Program-made: the position numbers and the translations under genes
Shown here: positions 13,607-21,712 of the stretch, in pieces
Layout: the number at the start of each line of letters is the position of its first letter
Position numbering within the stretch: position 1 is the stretch's first letter
The notes under the pieces: model-generated
The model's input: only the letters and a program-made list of their open reading frames with translations
The model's database searches: none
Told to the model about the DNA's origin: nothing
NCBI GenBank assembly: GCA_025925615.1
Contig: JAICLN010000011.1
Span: forward strand, 1-22,912
From: Actinomycetospora sp.
GTDB taxonomy: Bacteria > Actinomycetota > Actinomycetes > Mycobacteriales > Pseudonocardiaceae
Direction: 5' to 3'
Length of the DNA stretch: 22,912 nt

Positions 13607-14485
13607 ATGACCGGACCCGCTCCCGTGGAGCGCGACAGCCGGGGCATCCTCGACCCCTGGCTGCTGCGCCGGCGGGTGGCCTTCGCCCGCCACCCGCCCA
13701 CCCCGCCGCTCGAGGGGCTCGTCGACCGGTTCTGGGCCGTGCGCTGGGATCTGCCGGCCGGGACCGCGCACCGTCAGGAGGTCCTGACCCACCCCGCCGT
13801 CAACCTCACGGTCGGCACTCCCGACGCACGCACCGGGAGCACCGCCCCCGAGGCCCGCGTCACCGGCGTGGCGACCGACCTCGTCGACCGCGAGCTCGCC
13901 GGACGGGGCTGGACGGTGGCGGCGATGACGACCGTCGGGGGCTTCGGAGCGTTCGTCGACGAGCCGGTGTCGGCGCTGGTCGGACGGACCGCCGGCGTCG
14001 ACGTCGTGCCGGGGCTGGACGGTCCCGCCCTCGTCAGGACGGTCACCGAGGCCCGCGACGAGACCGGTCCCGACGACGACGCCGGGCGCGAGCCGGCCCG
14101 CGTCGCCACCCTCGCCCGCGCCCTCGAGGAGGTCCTCGAGGGCGCCGACCCCACGCGGGTCGAGCAGGCCCGCGAGGTGGCGGCGGTCGCGCGCCTCGCG
14201 GAGACCGACCGCGACGTGCGCCGGCTCGACGACCTCGCCGCCCGGGCCGGTGTCACCCCCCGGGCGCTGCAGCGGCTCTTCGCCCGCCACGCCGGGGTGT
14301 CGCCGACCTGGGTCCTGCGCCGCTACCGGCTGCTCGAGGCCGCCGAGGCCGTGCGGGACGGCGAGCGGGTCGTGTGGTCCGAGATCGCGAGCGCCCTCGG
14401 GTACGCCGACCAGGCGCACCTCGTGCGCGACTTCCGGGCCGCGCTCGGCCGCACCCCGGAGGCCTACGCCCGCACCCTGCGGTGA
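13607..14485 (+). CDS. AraC-family transcriptional regulator
   Basis: A 292-aa protein. ATG 13607 is chosen because homology starts there, upstream codons belong to the antisense of the DinB-type gene, and a -10-like TACGCT sits 6 nt before it. The N-terminal half (about 30-150) is a sensing domain with the LVDRFWAVRWDLP pattern found in actinobacterial AraC proteins of the DUF6597 type. The C-terminal 85 residues hold two helix-turn-helix motifs: DLAARAGVTPRALQRLFARH and EIASALGYADQAHLVRDFRA, the second being the typical AraC signature. A likely target is the divergent DinB-type gene. Effector unknown. It ends 3 nt from the convergent tetR stop. Confidence 0.88.
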   Translation: MTGPAPVERDSRGILDPWLLRRRVAFARHPPTPPLEGLVDRFWAVRWDLPAGTAHRQEVLTHPAVNLTVGTPDARTGSTAPEARVTGVATDLVDRELAGRGWTVAAMTTVGGFGAFVDEPVSALVGRTAGVDVVPGLDGPALVRTVTEARDETGPDDDAGREPARVATLARALEEVLEGADPTRVEQAREVAAVARLAETDRDVRRLDDLAARAGVTPRALQRLFARHAGVSPTWVLRRYRLLEAAEAVRDGERVVWSEIASALGYADQAHLVRDFRAALGRTPEAYARTLR

Positions 14486-14488
14486 CCG

Positions 14489-15193
14489 CTAGAGCAGCAG
14501 CGCCTTCGTGAGCTGCTTCCACTGCGCGACGTGGGGATCGGTCGCGTGATCGCGCGGGTCGAACCCGTAGGTCATGGCGACGCCGCGCATGCTCGTGAGC
14601 AGCATCTCGCGGACCATCGGGTAGTTCGGCGAGTCGAGGTAGTGCTCGAACACCGCGTCCAGGGTCTGCCGGATGGCCGCGCCGAGGCGTCGTTCGGCCG
14701 GCAGGAGCGCCGTCGCCAGTGCGGGATCGGTGCGGGCCGCCGTCCAGAGCTCGACCGACGCCCAGAAGTAGGGCTGCCGGAAGGTCGACCACATCTCGTC
14801 GACGACGCGGTCGATGCGCGCCTCCGGGTCCGCCGACACGGCCGGGAGGACGGCGGCCGCCAGCCCGTCGGAGGCGAAGCGGGTCGCGGCGAGGTGCTGG
14901 GCCGCGGCGACGAGCAGCGTCTCCTTGGACGGGAAGTGGTGCAGCAGCCGGCCCCGCGAGACCCCGGCGCGCGCCTGGATCGTCAGCGTGGTCGTGCCCG
15001 CGTAGCCCGACTCGACGAGGCACGCGACGGCGGCGTCGAGGATGCGCAGGCGGCTGTCGGAGGTCCGCTGCTCGCGGGACCGCCGGGGTCCGGTCGCGCG
15101 CCGGGCGGGCGGCCGACCGGGGGCGTCGTCGGGGGCGTCGTCGGGGGACGCGTCGAGCAGCGGCTCCGGCTCCCCGGCCCGGCCTGCGGACAT
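14489..15193 (-). CDS. TetR-family regulator, probable repressor of the fatty-acid-degradation genes
   Basis: A 234-aa protein; ATG 15193 follows GGGAGGG. Residues 1-42 are a disordered acidic then basic extension containing a tandem DDAP repeat from a duplicated 12-nt unit (15119-15142). The helix-turn-helix is at about 48-95, with TLTIQARAGVSRGRLLHHF as recognition segment. The ligand domain (about 96-234) is not assignable, but position beside fadA-fadB suggests an acyl-CoA ligand. Its own promoter (TTGACC, 17 nt, CACGAT on the minus strand) is overlapped by a perfect inverted repeat that recurs at the fadD/fadE region and before the racemase. I infer autoregulation and control of those genes. 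Confidence 0.88.
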   Translation of the reverse strand: MSAGRAGEPEPLLDASPDDAPDDAPGRPPARRATGPRRSREQRTSDSRLRILDAAVACLVESGYAGTTTLTIQARAGVSRGRLLHHFPSKETLLVAAAQHLAATRFASDGLAAAVLPAVSADPEARIDRVVDEMWSTFRQPYFWASVELWTAARTDPALATALLPAERRLGAAIRQTLDAVFEHYLDSPNYPMVREMLLTSMRGVAMTYGFDPRDHATDPHVAQWKQLTKALLL

Positions 15194-15244
15194 GCGCCCT
15201 CCCTCCCCCTCGTCGATGCGGCCCTCGGTGCGAAACGGTGCCCG

Positions 15245-15284
15245 ATCGTGGCTGACCCGACCGCGACGGTCAACGCTGACCGTC
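15245..15284 (-). promoter_or_regulatory. tetR promoter with overlapping fad operator site 4
   Basis: On the minus strand TTGACC (15273-15268), a 17-nt spacer and CACGAT (15250-15245) form a good promoter for tetR. The -35 lies inside a perfect inverted repeat, GACGGTCA-ACGC-TGACCGTC (15265-15284), whose core CGGTCA-N4-TGACCG (15267-15282) is the proposed operator. A repressor bound here would shut off its own gene. Confidence 0.65.
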
Positions 15285-15346
15285 TCGGCGCGCCACCCCG
15301 GTCCGGGTCGCCGCCCACGGGGGTGCCATCGTCTTCCGCGCTCGAC

Positions 15347-15358
15347 TACTCATGGGTA
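15347..15358. promoter_or_regulatory. Near-palindrome TACTCATGGGTA in the tetR-fadA intergenic region
   Basis: Ten of twelve positions are symmetric (TAC-N-CATG-N-GTA). It sits between the tetR and fadA promoters. It differs from the CGGTCA motif, so it may be a site for a second regulator. No such regulator can be named. Confidence 0.25.
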
Positions 15359-15387
15359 ACCTCGGCCGTCGGACCTCCGGCCACCCG

Positions 15388-15423
15388 TTGACAGCTGTCA
15401 GAAACAGTCCATCATGACTGTCA
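15388..15423 (+). promoter_or_regulatory. fadA-fadB promoter region with clustered TGAC/GTCA half-sites (weak site 5)
   Basis: TTGACA (15388-15393) is a consensus -35; 17-18 nt downstream the -10 would be a weak ATCATG or TCATGA. The region holds the perfect 12-bp palindrome TGACAGCTGTCA (15389-15400), TGAC-T-GTCA (15415-15423), and CAGTCC-ATCA-TGACTG (15405-15420), which matches the fad motif at 9 of 12 positions. The density of half-sites over a strong -35 points to repressor binding here. Confidence 0.5.
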
Positions 15424-15474
15424 GGAGCGCCGGGCGGTCCGCCCCGCTCGAGCCGTGTGAAGGGACTCCCGCCC

Positions 15475-16683
15475 GTGACCGAGGCATACATCTACGACGC
15501 CATCCGCACCCCGCGCGGGCGAGGCAAGGCGACCGGGTCGCTGCACTCGGTCAAGCCCGTGTCGCTCGTCGTCGGCCTGCTGGACGAGCTGCGGCAGCGC
15601 AACCCGGAGCTCAACCCGGAGCAGGTCGAGGACGTCGTGCTCGGCTGCGTCTCCCCGATCGGGGACCAGGGCGGCGACATCGCCAAGACCGCGGCCATCG
15701 CGGCGGGCATGCCCGACACCACCGGCGGCGTGCAGCTCAACCGCTTCTGCGCCTCCGGCCTCGAGGCCGTCAACCAGGCCGGCCAGCGCGTCGCCTCCGG
15801 CTGGGAGGACCTGATCATCGCGGGCGGCGTCGAGTCGATGTCCCGCGTGCCGATGGCCTCCGACGGCGGGCCGTGGGCCATGGACCCGGAGACCAACTTC
15901 AAGACCGGCTTCGCCCCGCAGGGCATCGGCGCGGACCTCATCGCGACCATCGAGGGCTTCTCGCGCGAGGACGTCGACGCCTACGCGCTCGAGTCGCAGA
16001 CCCGCGCGGCGAAGTCGTGGGCCGACGGCGCCTTCGACCGCTCGATCGTGCCGGTCAAGGACCGGAACGGGCTGACCATCCTCGACCGCGACGAGCACAT
16101 GCGCGAGACGACGATGGAGGGCCTGTCGGGCCTCAAGCCCTCGTTCGCCGGCATCGGCGAGATGGGCGGCTTCGACGCGGTGGCGCTGCAGAAGTACCAC
16201 TGGATCGAGAAGATCGACCACGTCCACCACGGCGGCAACTCCTCGGGCATCGTCGACGGCGCGGCGCTCGTGCTGATCGGCAGCGAGACCGCCGGCAAGG
16301 CCAACGGCCTCACCCCGCGCGCCCGCATCGTCGCCACCGCCGTCTCCGGGGCCGACCCGACGATCATGCTGACCGGTCCGACGCCCGCCTGCCGGAAGGT
16401 GCTCGCGAAGGCCGGGATGACCGTCGACGACATCGACCTGCTCGAGATCAACGAGGCGTTCGCCGCCGTGCCGATGAAGCTCATGCGCGACCTGGGCTTC
16501 CCGCACGAGCGCACCAACGTCATGGGCGGTGCCATCGCGCTGGGCCACCCGCTCGGGGCGACCGGCGCGATGATCATGGGAACGATGGTCGACGAGCTGG
16601 AGCGCCGCGACCTACGCCGCGCCATCGTCACGCTGTGCATCGGTGGCGGGATGGGCGTCGCCACGATCATCGAGCGCGTGTAG
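15475..16683 (+). CDS. fadA: Acetyl-CoA C-acyltransferase (3-ketoacyl-CoA thiolase), FadA
   Basis: A 402-aa thiolase, close to the usual length. GTG 15475 is chosen because GAAGGGA lies about 9 nt upstream and [15 protein letters not shown] is the normal thiolase N-terminus; GTG 15457 is a less likely alternative. The acyl-enzyme nucleophile is Cys92 ([10 protein letters not shown]), with [15 protein letters not shown] (His358) and CIGGGMG (Cys388) completing the active site. It cleaves 3-ketoacyl-CoA with CoA to acetyl-CoA and a shortened acyl-CoA. Followed by fadB, it matches the order of the mycobacterial fadA-fadB trifunctional enzyme, in which FadA is the beta subunit. The 113-nt gap to fadB has only a weak hairpin (16711-16731). 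Confidence 0.95.
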   Translation: MTEAYIYDAIRTPRGRGKATGSLHSVKPVSLVVGLLDELRQRNPELNPEQVEDVVLGCVSPIGDQGGDIAKTAAIAAGMPDTTGGVQLNRFCASGLEAVNQAGQRVASGWEDLIIAGGVESMSRVPMASDGGPWAMDPETNFKTGFAPQGIGADLIATIEGFSREDVDAYALESQTRAAKSWADGAFDRSIVPVKDRNGLTILDRDEHMRETTMEGLSGLKPSFAGIGEMGGFDAVALQKYHWIEKIDHVHHGGNSSGIVDGAALVLIGSETAGKANGLTPRARIVATAVSGADPTIMLTGPTPACRKVLAKAGMTVDDIDLLEINEAFAAVPMKLMRDLGFPHERTNVMGGAIALGHPLGATGAMIMGTMVDELERRDLRRAIVTLCIGGGMGVATIIERV

Positions 16684-16796
16684 ATCCCTCCAAGCCGGGG
16701 TTCGGGACGTGACGGCTCCTTCGTCGCCGTCCCCTCCCGCCCGGCGTCGGGATACGCGTCCCCTTTTCTGACTTTGACCAAGGAGCGAATGCAGCA

Positions 16797-18983
16797 GTGA
16801 GCGACAACATGTTCCGGTGGGAGGCCGACGGCGACGGCATCGTCACGCTGACGATGGACGACCCGGACGCCTCGGCCAACACGATGAACGACCGGTTCGG
16901 CCGGGACTTCGAGGAGACACTGCGTCGCCTCGAGTCCGAGAAGGACTCGATCAGCGGCGTCGTGCTGACCTCGGCGAAGAAGACCTTCTTCGCCGGTGGC
17001 AACCTCTCCGACCTGCGCAACTACGGCGCGTCCGAGGCCCAGAAGGTCTACGACAACTCCCAGGGGATCAAGGCCCTGCTCCGCCGCCTCGAGACGCTGG
17101 GCAAGCCGGTCGTCGCCGCGATCAACGGCGCCGCGCTCGGCGGCGGGCTCGAGATCGCGCTGGCCACCCACCACCGCATCGCCCTCGACGCCAAGGGCTC
17201 GAAGATCGGCCTTCCCGAGGTCACGCTGGGCCTGCTGCCCGGTGGCGGCGGCGTCGTCCGCACGGTGCGCCTGCTCGGGATTGCCGACGCCCTGATGCAG
17301 GTCCTGCTCCAGGGCCAGCAGCGCAACCCACGGGCCGCGCAGGAGGCCCGGCTCGTCGACGAGGTCGTCGACACCCCCGAGGAACTGGTCAGCAAAGCCA
17401 AGGAGTGGGTGAAGGCCAACCCCGAGGCCGTCCAGCCTTGGGACCAGAAGGGCTACAAGATCCCCGGCGGCACGCCGTCGGTACCGAAGTTCGCGCAGAA
17501 CCTCCCGGCGTTCCCGGCCAACCTGCGCAAGCAGCTCAAGAACGCCCCCATGCCGGCGCCGTACAACATCATGTGCGCCGCGGTCGAGGGCTCGCAGGTC
17601 GACATCGACAACGCCGCGAAGATCGAGTCGCGCTACTTCGCCGACCTCGTCGTCGGGCAGGTCTCGACGAACATGATCAACGCGTTCTTCTTCGACCTGC
17701 AGAAGATCAACAAGGGCGGCTCGCGCCCCGACGGGTACGAGAAGCACACCGCGCGCAAGGTCGTCGTGCTCGGCGCCGGGATGATGGGCGCGGGCATCGC
17801 GTACTCGTGCGCGATGGCGGGCATCGAGGTCGTCCTCAAGGACGTCGCCCTCGCGAACGCCGAGAAGGGCAAGGACTACTCGAAGAAGATCCTCGACAAG
17901 GCCGTCTCGCGCGGGAAGTCGAGCCAGGAGAAGGCCGACGAGGTCCTCGCCCGGATCACCCCGACCGAGAAGCCCGAGGACGCCGCCGGCGCCGACCTCG
18001 TCATCGAGGCCGTCTTCGAGAGCCCCGACCTCAAGAAGCAGGTCTTCGCCGAGATCATGCCGCACCTGGCACCCGACGCGGTGCTGGGCTCGAACACCTC
18101 GACGCTGCCGATCACCGACCTCGCGACCGGGGTGGACCGGCCCGAGGACTTCGTCGGCCTGCACTTCTTCTCGCCGGTCGACAAGATGCCGCTGCTGGAG
18201 ATCATCAGCGGCGAGAAGACGTCCGACGCCACGCTGGCGAAGGCGGTCGACATCGCGTTGCAGATCAAGAAGACCCCGATCGTCGTCTCGGACTCCCGCG
18301 GGTTCTTCACCAGCCGCGTCATCGGCACCTTCATCAACGAGGCCGTGGCGATGCTCGGCGAGGGCGCCGCGCCGTCGTCGATCGAGCAGGCCGGGGCGCA
18401 GGCCGGCTACCCCGCGCCGCCGCTGCAGCTGATGGACGAGCTGACCCTGACGCTGCCGCAGCACATCCGCGAGGAGACCCGCAAGGGCGTCGAGGCGGCC
18501 GGCGGGACCTGGGTGGGCCACCCCTCGGACGCGATCGTCGACCGCATGGTCGAGCTCGACCGCAAGGGACGCTCCTCGGGGGCCGGGTTCTACTCCTACG
18601 ACGCGGAGGGCAAGCGCACCGGGCTCTGGTCCGGCCTGGCGACCGAGTTCGGCGCCGCAGCCACGAAGGAGTCCGGGGGCGACCTGCCCTTCGAGGACAT
18701 GCAGGAGCGGATGCTCTTCGCCGAGGCCCTCGAGACCGTGAAGTGCTTCGACGAAGGCGTGCTGCACACCATCGCCGACGCCAACATCGGCTCGATCATG
18801 GGCATCGGCTTCCCGGCGTGGACCGGCGGCGTGGCCCAGTACATCGACGGCTACCCGGGCGGCCTGCCCGGCTTCGTCGAGCGCGCCCGCATCCTCGCCA
18901 AGGCCTACGGGGACCGGTTCCAGCCGCCGGCCTCGCTGGTCGCGAAGGCCGAGAAGGGGCAGAACCTGCGCGACTCGCTCTGA
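16797..18983 (+). CDS. fadB: Trifunctional-enzyme alpha subunit: enoyl-CoA hydratase / 3-hydroxyacyl-CoA dehydrogenase, FadB
   Basis: A 728-aa two-enzyme protein, GTG 16797 after AAGGAG. The enoyl-CoA hydratase domain (about 8-200) has [14 protein letters not shown] with Glu119 and [16 protein letters not shown] with Glu141, the two catalytic glutamates. The 3-hydroxyacyl-CoA dehydrogenase part (about 320-720) starts with the NAD-binding loop [12 protein letters not shown] (322-333) and has the catalytic His456 in GLHFFSP with Glu468, then the dimerisation domain. It hydrates trans-2-enoyl-CoA and oxidises the product to 3-ketoacyl-CoA for FadA; the two should form a cytoplasmic alpha2beta2 complex. 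It is probably in one operon with fadA. A long hairpin closes the operon 23 nt after the stop. Confidence 0.95.
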   Translation: MSDNMFRWEADGDGIVTLTMDDPDASANTMNDRFGRDFEETLRRLESEKDSISGVVLTSAKKTFFAGGNLSDLRNYGASEAQKVYDNSQGIKALLRRLETLGKPVVAAINGAALGGGLEIALATHHRIALDAKGSKIGLPEVTLGLLPGGGGVVRTVRLLGIADALMQVLLQGQQRNPRAAQEARLVDEVVDTPEELVSKAKEWVKANPEAVQPWDQKGYKIPGGTPSVPKFAQNLPAFPANLRKQLKNAPMPAPYNIMCAAVEGSQVDIDNAAKIESRYFADLVVGQVSTNMINAFFFDLQKINKGGSRPDGYEKHTARKVVVLGAGMMGAGIAYSCAMAGIEVVLKDVALANAEKGKDYSKKILDKAVSRGKSSQEKADEVLARITPTEKPEDAAGADLVIEAVFESPDLKKQVFAEIMPHLAPDAVLGSNTSTLPITDLATGVDRPEDFVGLHFFSPVDKMPLLEIISGEKTSDATLAKAVDIALQIKKTPIVVSDSRGFFTSRVIGTFINEAVAMLGEGAAPSSIEQAGAQAGYPAPPLQLMDELTLTLPQHIREETRKGVEAAGGTWVGHPSDAIVDRMVELDRKGRSSGAGFYSYDAEGKRTGLWSGLATEFGAAATKESGGDLPFEDMQERMLFAEALETVKCFDEGVLHTIADANIGSIMGIGFPAWTGGVAQYIDGYPGGLPGFVERARILAKAYGDRFQPPASLVAKAEKGQNLRDSL

Positions 18984-19005
18984 GTCGAGCACCCCGGCCT
19001 CGAGG

Positions 19006-19053
19006 ACGAACGGTCCGTTGGTCACCTTCTTCGGTGACCAACGGGCCGTTCGT
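19006..19053 (+). terminator. Terminator after fadB: 21-bp stem with 6-nt loop
   Basis: Arms 19006-19026 and 19033-19053 pair over 21 bp with a single mismatch that becomes G-U in RNA; the loop is TTCTTC. It begins 23 nt after the fadB stop. Each arm contains a small palindrome (AACGG-N-CCGTT). No U tract follows, as is usual for stem-only terminators in high-GC bacteria. Confidence 0.75.
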
Positions 19054-19076
19054 GCTTCCGGGGCCCACAGCACTAC

Positions 19077-19103
19077 CGGTCAGGACTGACTGTCTCGTAG
19101 GGT
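19077..19103 (+). promoter_or_regulatory. Racemase-gene promoter region with fad operator site 6
   Basis: CGGTCA-GGAC-TGACTG (19077-19092) matches the proposed fad motif at 11 of 12 positions. A -10-like TAGGGT follows at 19098-19103, so the site occupies the space between -35 and -10, where a repressor would block polymerase. The racemase start codon is at 19145. Confidence 0.55.
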
Positions 19104-19144
19104 CCCGACGACGGGTCACGACGGTTTCGGTGGAGGAACACGGC

Positions 19145-20261
19145 ATGGGTGTGCTGGACGGCGTCAAGGTGGTCGAGGTGGCCGGGATCGGCCCGGGCCC
19201 CTTCGCGGCGATGATGCTCGCGGACCTCGGCGCCGACGTGCTGCGCGTCGACCGCACGGTCGGGGGCGGGCTCCAGCTCGGGGACCCGGCCAAGGACGTC
19301 CTCGCCCGCGGGCGCCGCTCGGTGGCCCTTGACCTGAAGTCCGCCGAGGGCGTCGAGGTGCTGCTCGACCTCGTCGCCGAGGCCGACGTCCTGCTCGAGG
19401 GCTTCCGGCCCGGCGTCGCGGAGCGGCTGGGCTTCGGCCCCGAGGTGTGCCGCGAGCGCAACCCGCGCCTCGTGTTCGGGCGCATGACCGGCTGGGGCCA
19501 GGACGGACCGAAGGCCCAGAGCGCCGGGCACGACCTCACCTACCTCGCCACGGCGGGCGTCGTCGGGCACGTCGAGGGTCCCGACGGTGCCCCCGGCATC
19601 CCGATGAACCTCGTCGGCGACTTCGGCGGTGGCGGCATGCTGCTCGTCGTCGGCATCCTGGGCGCGCTGGTCGAGCGGGCCACGTCGGGCCGCGGGCAGA
19701 CGGTGGACGCGGCGATCGTCGACGGCGGCGCGCTGCAGATGGCGATGATCTGGGGCATGCGCGCCCAGGGCCTCTGGCCGAACCCCCGCGGGCGCAACCT
19801 GCTCGACGGCGGGGCCCCGTTCTACGAGACCTACCGCTGCGCCGACGACAAGTACGTGGCCGTCGGGGCGATCGAGCCGCAGTTCTACGCCGCCCTGATG
19901 TCGGGGCTGGGCCTCGAGGGCGAGGACATCGCCGGCAACCAGTGGGACCTCGAGCGCTGGCCCGAGTTCACCGCCCGGCTCGCCGAGGTGTTCGCCACCC
20001 GCACCCGCGACGAGTGGGCCGCCGACCTCGAGCCCACCGAGTCCTGCGTCGCCGCGGTGCTCGGCGGCCCGCGGGACGATCACCGAGGCCTTCGGCGTGC
20101 GCCAACCGGCGCCGGCGCCGCGGTTCGACCGGACGCCGAGCGCGGCGCCGACCCCGCCCGCGTCGCGGGGGCAGCACACCGTCGACGCCCTGATCGAGTG
20201 GGGCCTCGACGCCGACCGGGTCGAGAAGCTGCGCGCGGCCGGGGTCGTGCACCAGGCCTGA
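19145..20261 (+). pseudogene. Alpha-methylacyl-CoA racemase (AMACR/Mcr, CoA-transferase family III), frame broken near 20062-20072
   Basis: ATG 19145 follows GGAGGAA. The first 306 codons are a normal racemase: VAGIGPGPFAAMMLADLGAD at 12-31, and catalytic residues His129 (GHDLTY), Asp159 (VGDFGGG) and Glu228 (FYETYR). After TESCVAAVL the frame stops resembling the family, while the frame one step over carries the expected ending: RGTITEAF, then QPAPAPRF, then EWGLDADRVEKLRAAGVV, stop 20259-20261. About 12 residues usual between VAPVL and ARG are missing, so a deletion of some 35-38 nt is more likely than a single-base indel. As read, the unshifted frame runs to 20344 with a Pro/Arg-rich tail. 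The enzyme epimerises 2-methylacyl-CoA so methyl-branched chains can be beta-oxidised. It could be a true pseudogene or an assembly error. Confidence 0.85.
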
Positions 20262-20340
20262 ACCACAGCGGCCCGGCGCTCCCGCGCGGCGGATGGCACG
20301 ATCACGCGCGTCGAGGGCGGCGGCCGGCGAGGGGGTCCAC

Positions 20341-21678
20341 GTGATCGGTCCGAGGACACTCGCGCGGGCGTTGGTCAACGTCCGTGACCGCGTGCTCGAG
20401 GGACCGATCGCGGACCTGCGCCGCATGCCCCGCGTGGCGATCGACACCGGCCCGACCGACCCGGACGCGTGGGCCGTCGGGCGCGCGCACGGGCTCGCCC
20501 GCGCCGGACAGGTGAGCACCTACCGGTACGCGGTGCACCCGATGGCCCGGCTGCGCGGGGCGCCCGTCCTGCTCGTCTCGCCGCTGGGCGCCTGCGGGGT
20601 CGCCTTCGACCTGCGGCGCGGGTGCAGCCTCGTCGAGCACCTCGTCGGCGAGGGCCGACACGTCCACCAGGTCGACGACGAGGACGTCGTCGGGCACGGC
20701 GCCCCGTCGCCGGGCTCGCCGGCGGACCTCGCCCGCTGGGTGGACGACATCCTCCCGCACGTCGTCCGAACCGTGTCCACCCATCACGACGGGGCACCGG
20801 TGCACGTCGTCGGCTGGTCGCTCGGCGGGCTCGCGTGCCTGCTGGCCGCCGCCGACGACCCCACCCTGCCGATCGCGTCGCTGACCGCGCTCGCGACGCC
20901 GTTCTCGCTCGACCCGGTGCCCGAGCACGTCCCCTCGCGGCCGCTCGCGATCGCGGCGGGCGGTCCGGTGCTCGCCACCGTGCAGACGCTGCTCGGCCTG
21001 ATCCCGACGATGCCGCCGATCCCGGAGTTCCTCTCCGTCGGCTCGGTCGGCGCCTTCCTCACGACGCCGCTCACGGTCGCGTCTCACCTCGCCGACCGGG
21101 ACTTCCTCGCCCAGCTCGAGGCGATCGACGACCTCCGCGCCCTCGTCGGCGCGCAGGCCGAGCTGGTGGGCACCAGCTTCCACACGATGGTCGGGCCCGG
21201 CGAGCTCGAGCGCGGGCTGGTCTCCGTGGGCGGGCGCCGGGTCGACCTCGGCAACCTCGAGCGACCGGTCCTGCTCGTGGCCGGCGAGGACGACGTCGTC
21301 GTGCCGCCGCGGGCGGTCCGGGCGGGCTCGACGGTGCTCTCGGGCGCGGACACGTCGCTCATGACGGCGCCCGGCGGGCACCTCGGGGTGGTGTGCGGGC
21401 GGGCGTCCCGCGACCGCCTCTGGCCCGCGCTGTGTGCCTTCCTCGACCGGCACGACCCGCCGTCGGAGATCGAGTCCGACCGACGCCCGTCGCGGCGGCC
21501 CCGTCGGGCGGTGCAGCGTCCCCTGCCGGCCGCCACACCCCCGCCCGAACGGGCCCCGGAGCCGGCGGGTGAGGCGCCGAGCACCGGCGCGAGTCCGGCC
21601 GGCGCACGCCGTTCGACCGGCCGCCGGGCACGCCCGGCACCCAAGCCGGCGAGCCGTACGCGAGGCCGCGAGGGGTAG
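20341..21678 (+). CDS. PhaC-like alpha/beta hydrolase with serine nucleophile
   Basis: A 445-aa protein if started at GTG 20341, which follows GAGGGGG; ATG 20293 is the in-frame alternative. VLLVSPLGACGVAFDLRRGC (76-95) and the following SLVEHL segment resemble the LxxRPGNSLVEHLL region of polyhydroxyalkanoate synthases. The nucleophile elbow is GWSLGG (158-163) with Ser160, where true PHA synthases have Cys. The acid is probably Asp317 or Asp318 (GEDDVV) and the base His347 (GGHLG). Residues about 375-445 are a disordered Pro/Arg/Ala-rich basic tail. This is more likely an esterase, thioesterase or PHA-depolymerase-like enzyme than a polymerase. It starts 80 nt after the racemase and may be co-transcribed with it. 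Confidence 0.8.
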   Translation: MIGPRTLARALVNVRDRVLEGPIADLRRMPRVAIDTGPTDPDAWAVGRAHGLARAGQVSTYRYAVHPMARLRGAPVLLVSPLGACGVAFDLRRGCSLVEHLVGEGRHVHQVDDEDVVGHGAPSPGSPADLARWVDDILPHVVRTVSTHHDGAPVHVVGWSLGGLACLLAAADDPTLPIASLTALATPFSLDPVPEHVPSRPLAIAAGGPVLATVQTLLGLIPTMPPIPEFLSVGSVGAFLTTPLTVASHLADRDFLAQLEAIDDLRALVGAQAELVGTSFHTMVGPGELERGLVSVGGRRVDLGNLERPVLLVAGEDDVVVPPRAVRAGSTVLSGADTSLMTAPGGHLGVVCGRASRDRLWPALCAFLDRHDPPSEIESDRRPSRRPRRAVQRPLPAATPPPERAPEPAGEAPSTGASPAGARRSTGRRARPAPKPASRTRGREG

Positions 21679-21712
21679 GCCCGGCCCGCCGAGGAGCCGG
21701 TGGGTGGTCGTC

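Noticed and set aside
16768..16780. A fad operator upstream of fadB
   Set aside because: Only one TGACC half-site is present. The facing half is TTTCTG, which does not match CGGTCA, and fadB is probably read from the fadA promoter.
15981..19073. A 1030-codon open frame antisense to fadA and fadB
   Set aside because: It mirrors two well-supported genes, has no recognisable domain or ribosome site, and reads like reverse-frame translation.
19145..20344. An intact 400-aa CoA-transferase family III protein
   Set aside because: The last 90 or so residues in this frame are Pro/Arg-rich and unlike the family, while the adjacent frame carries the true C-terminus.
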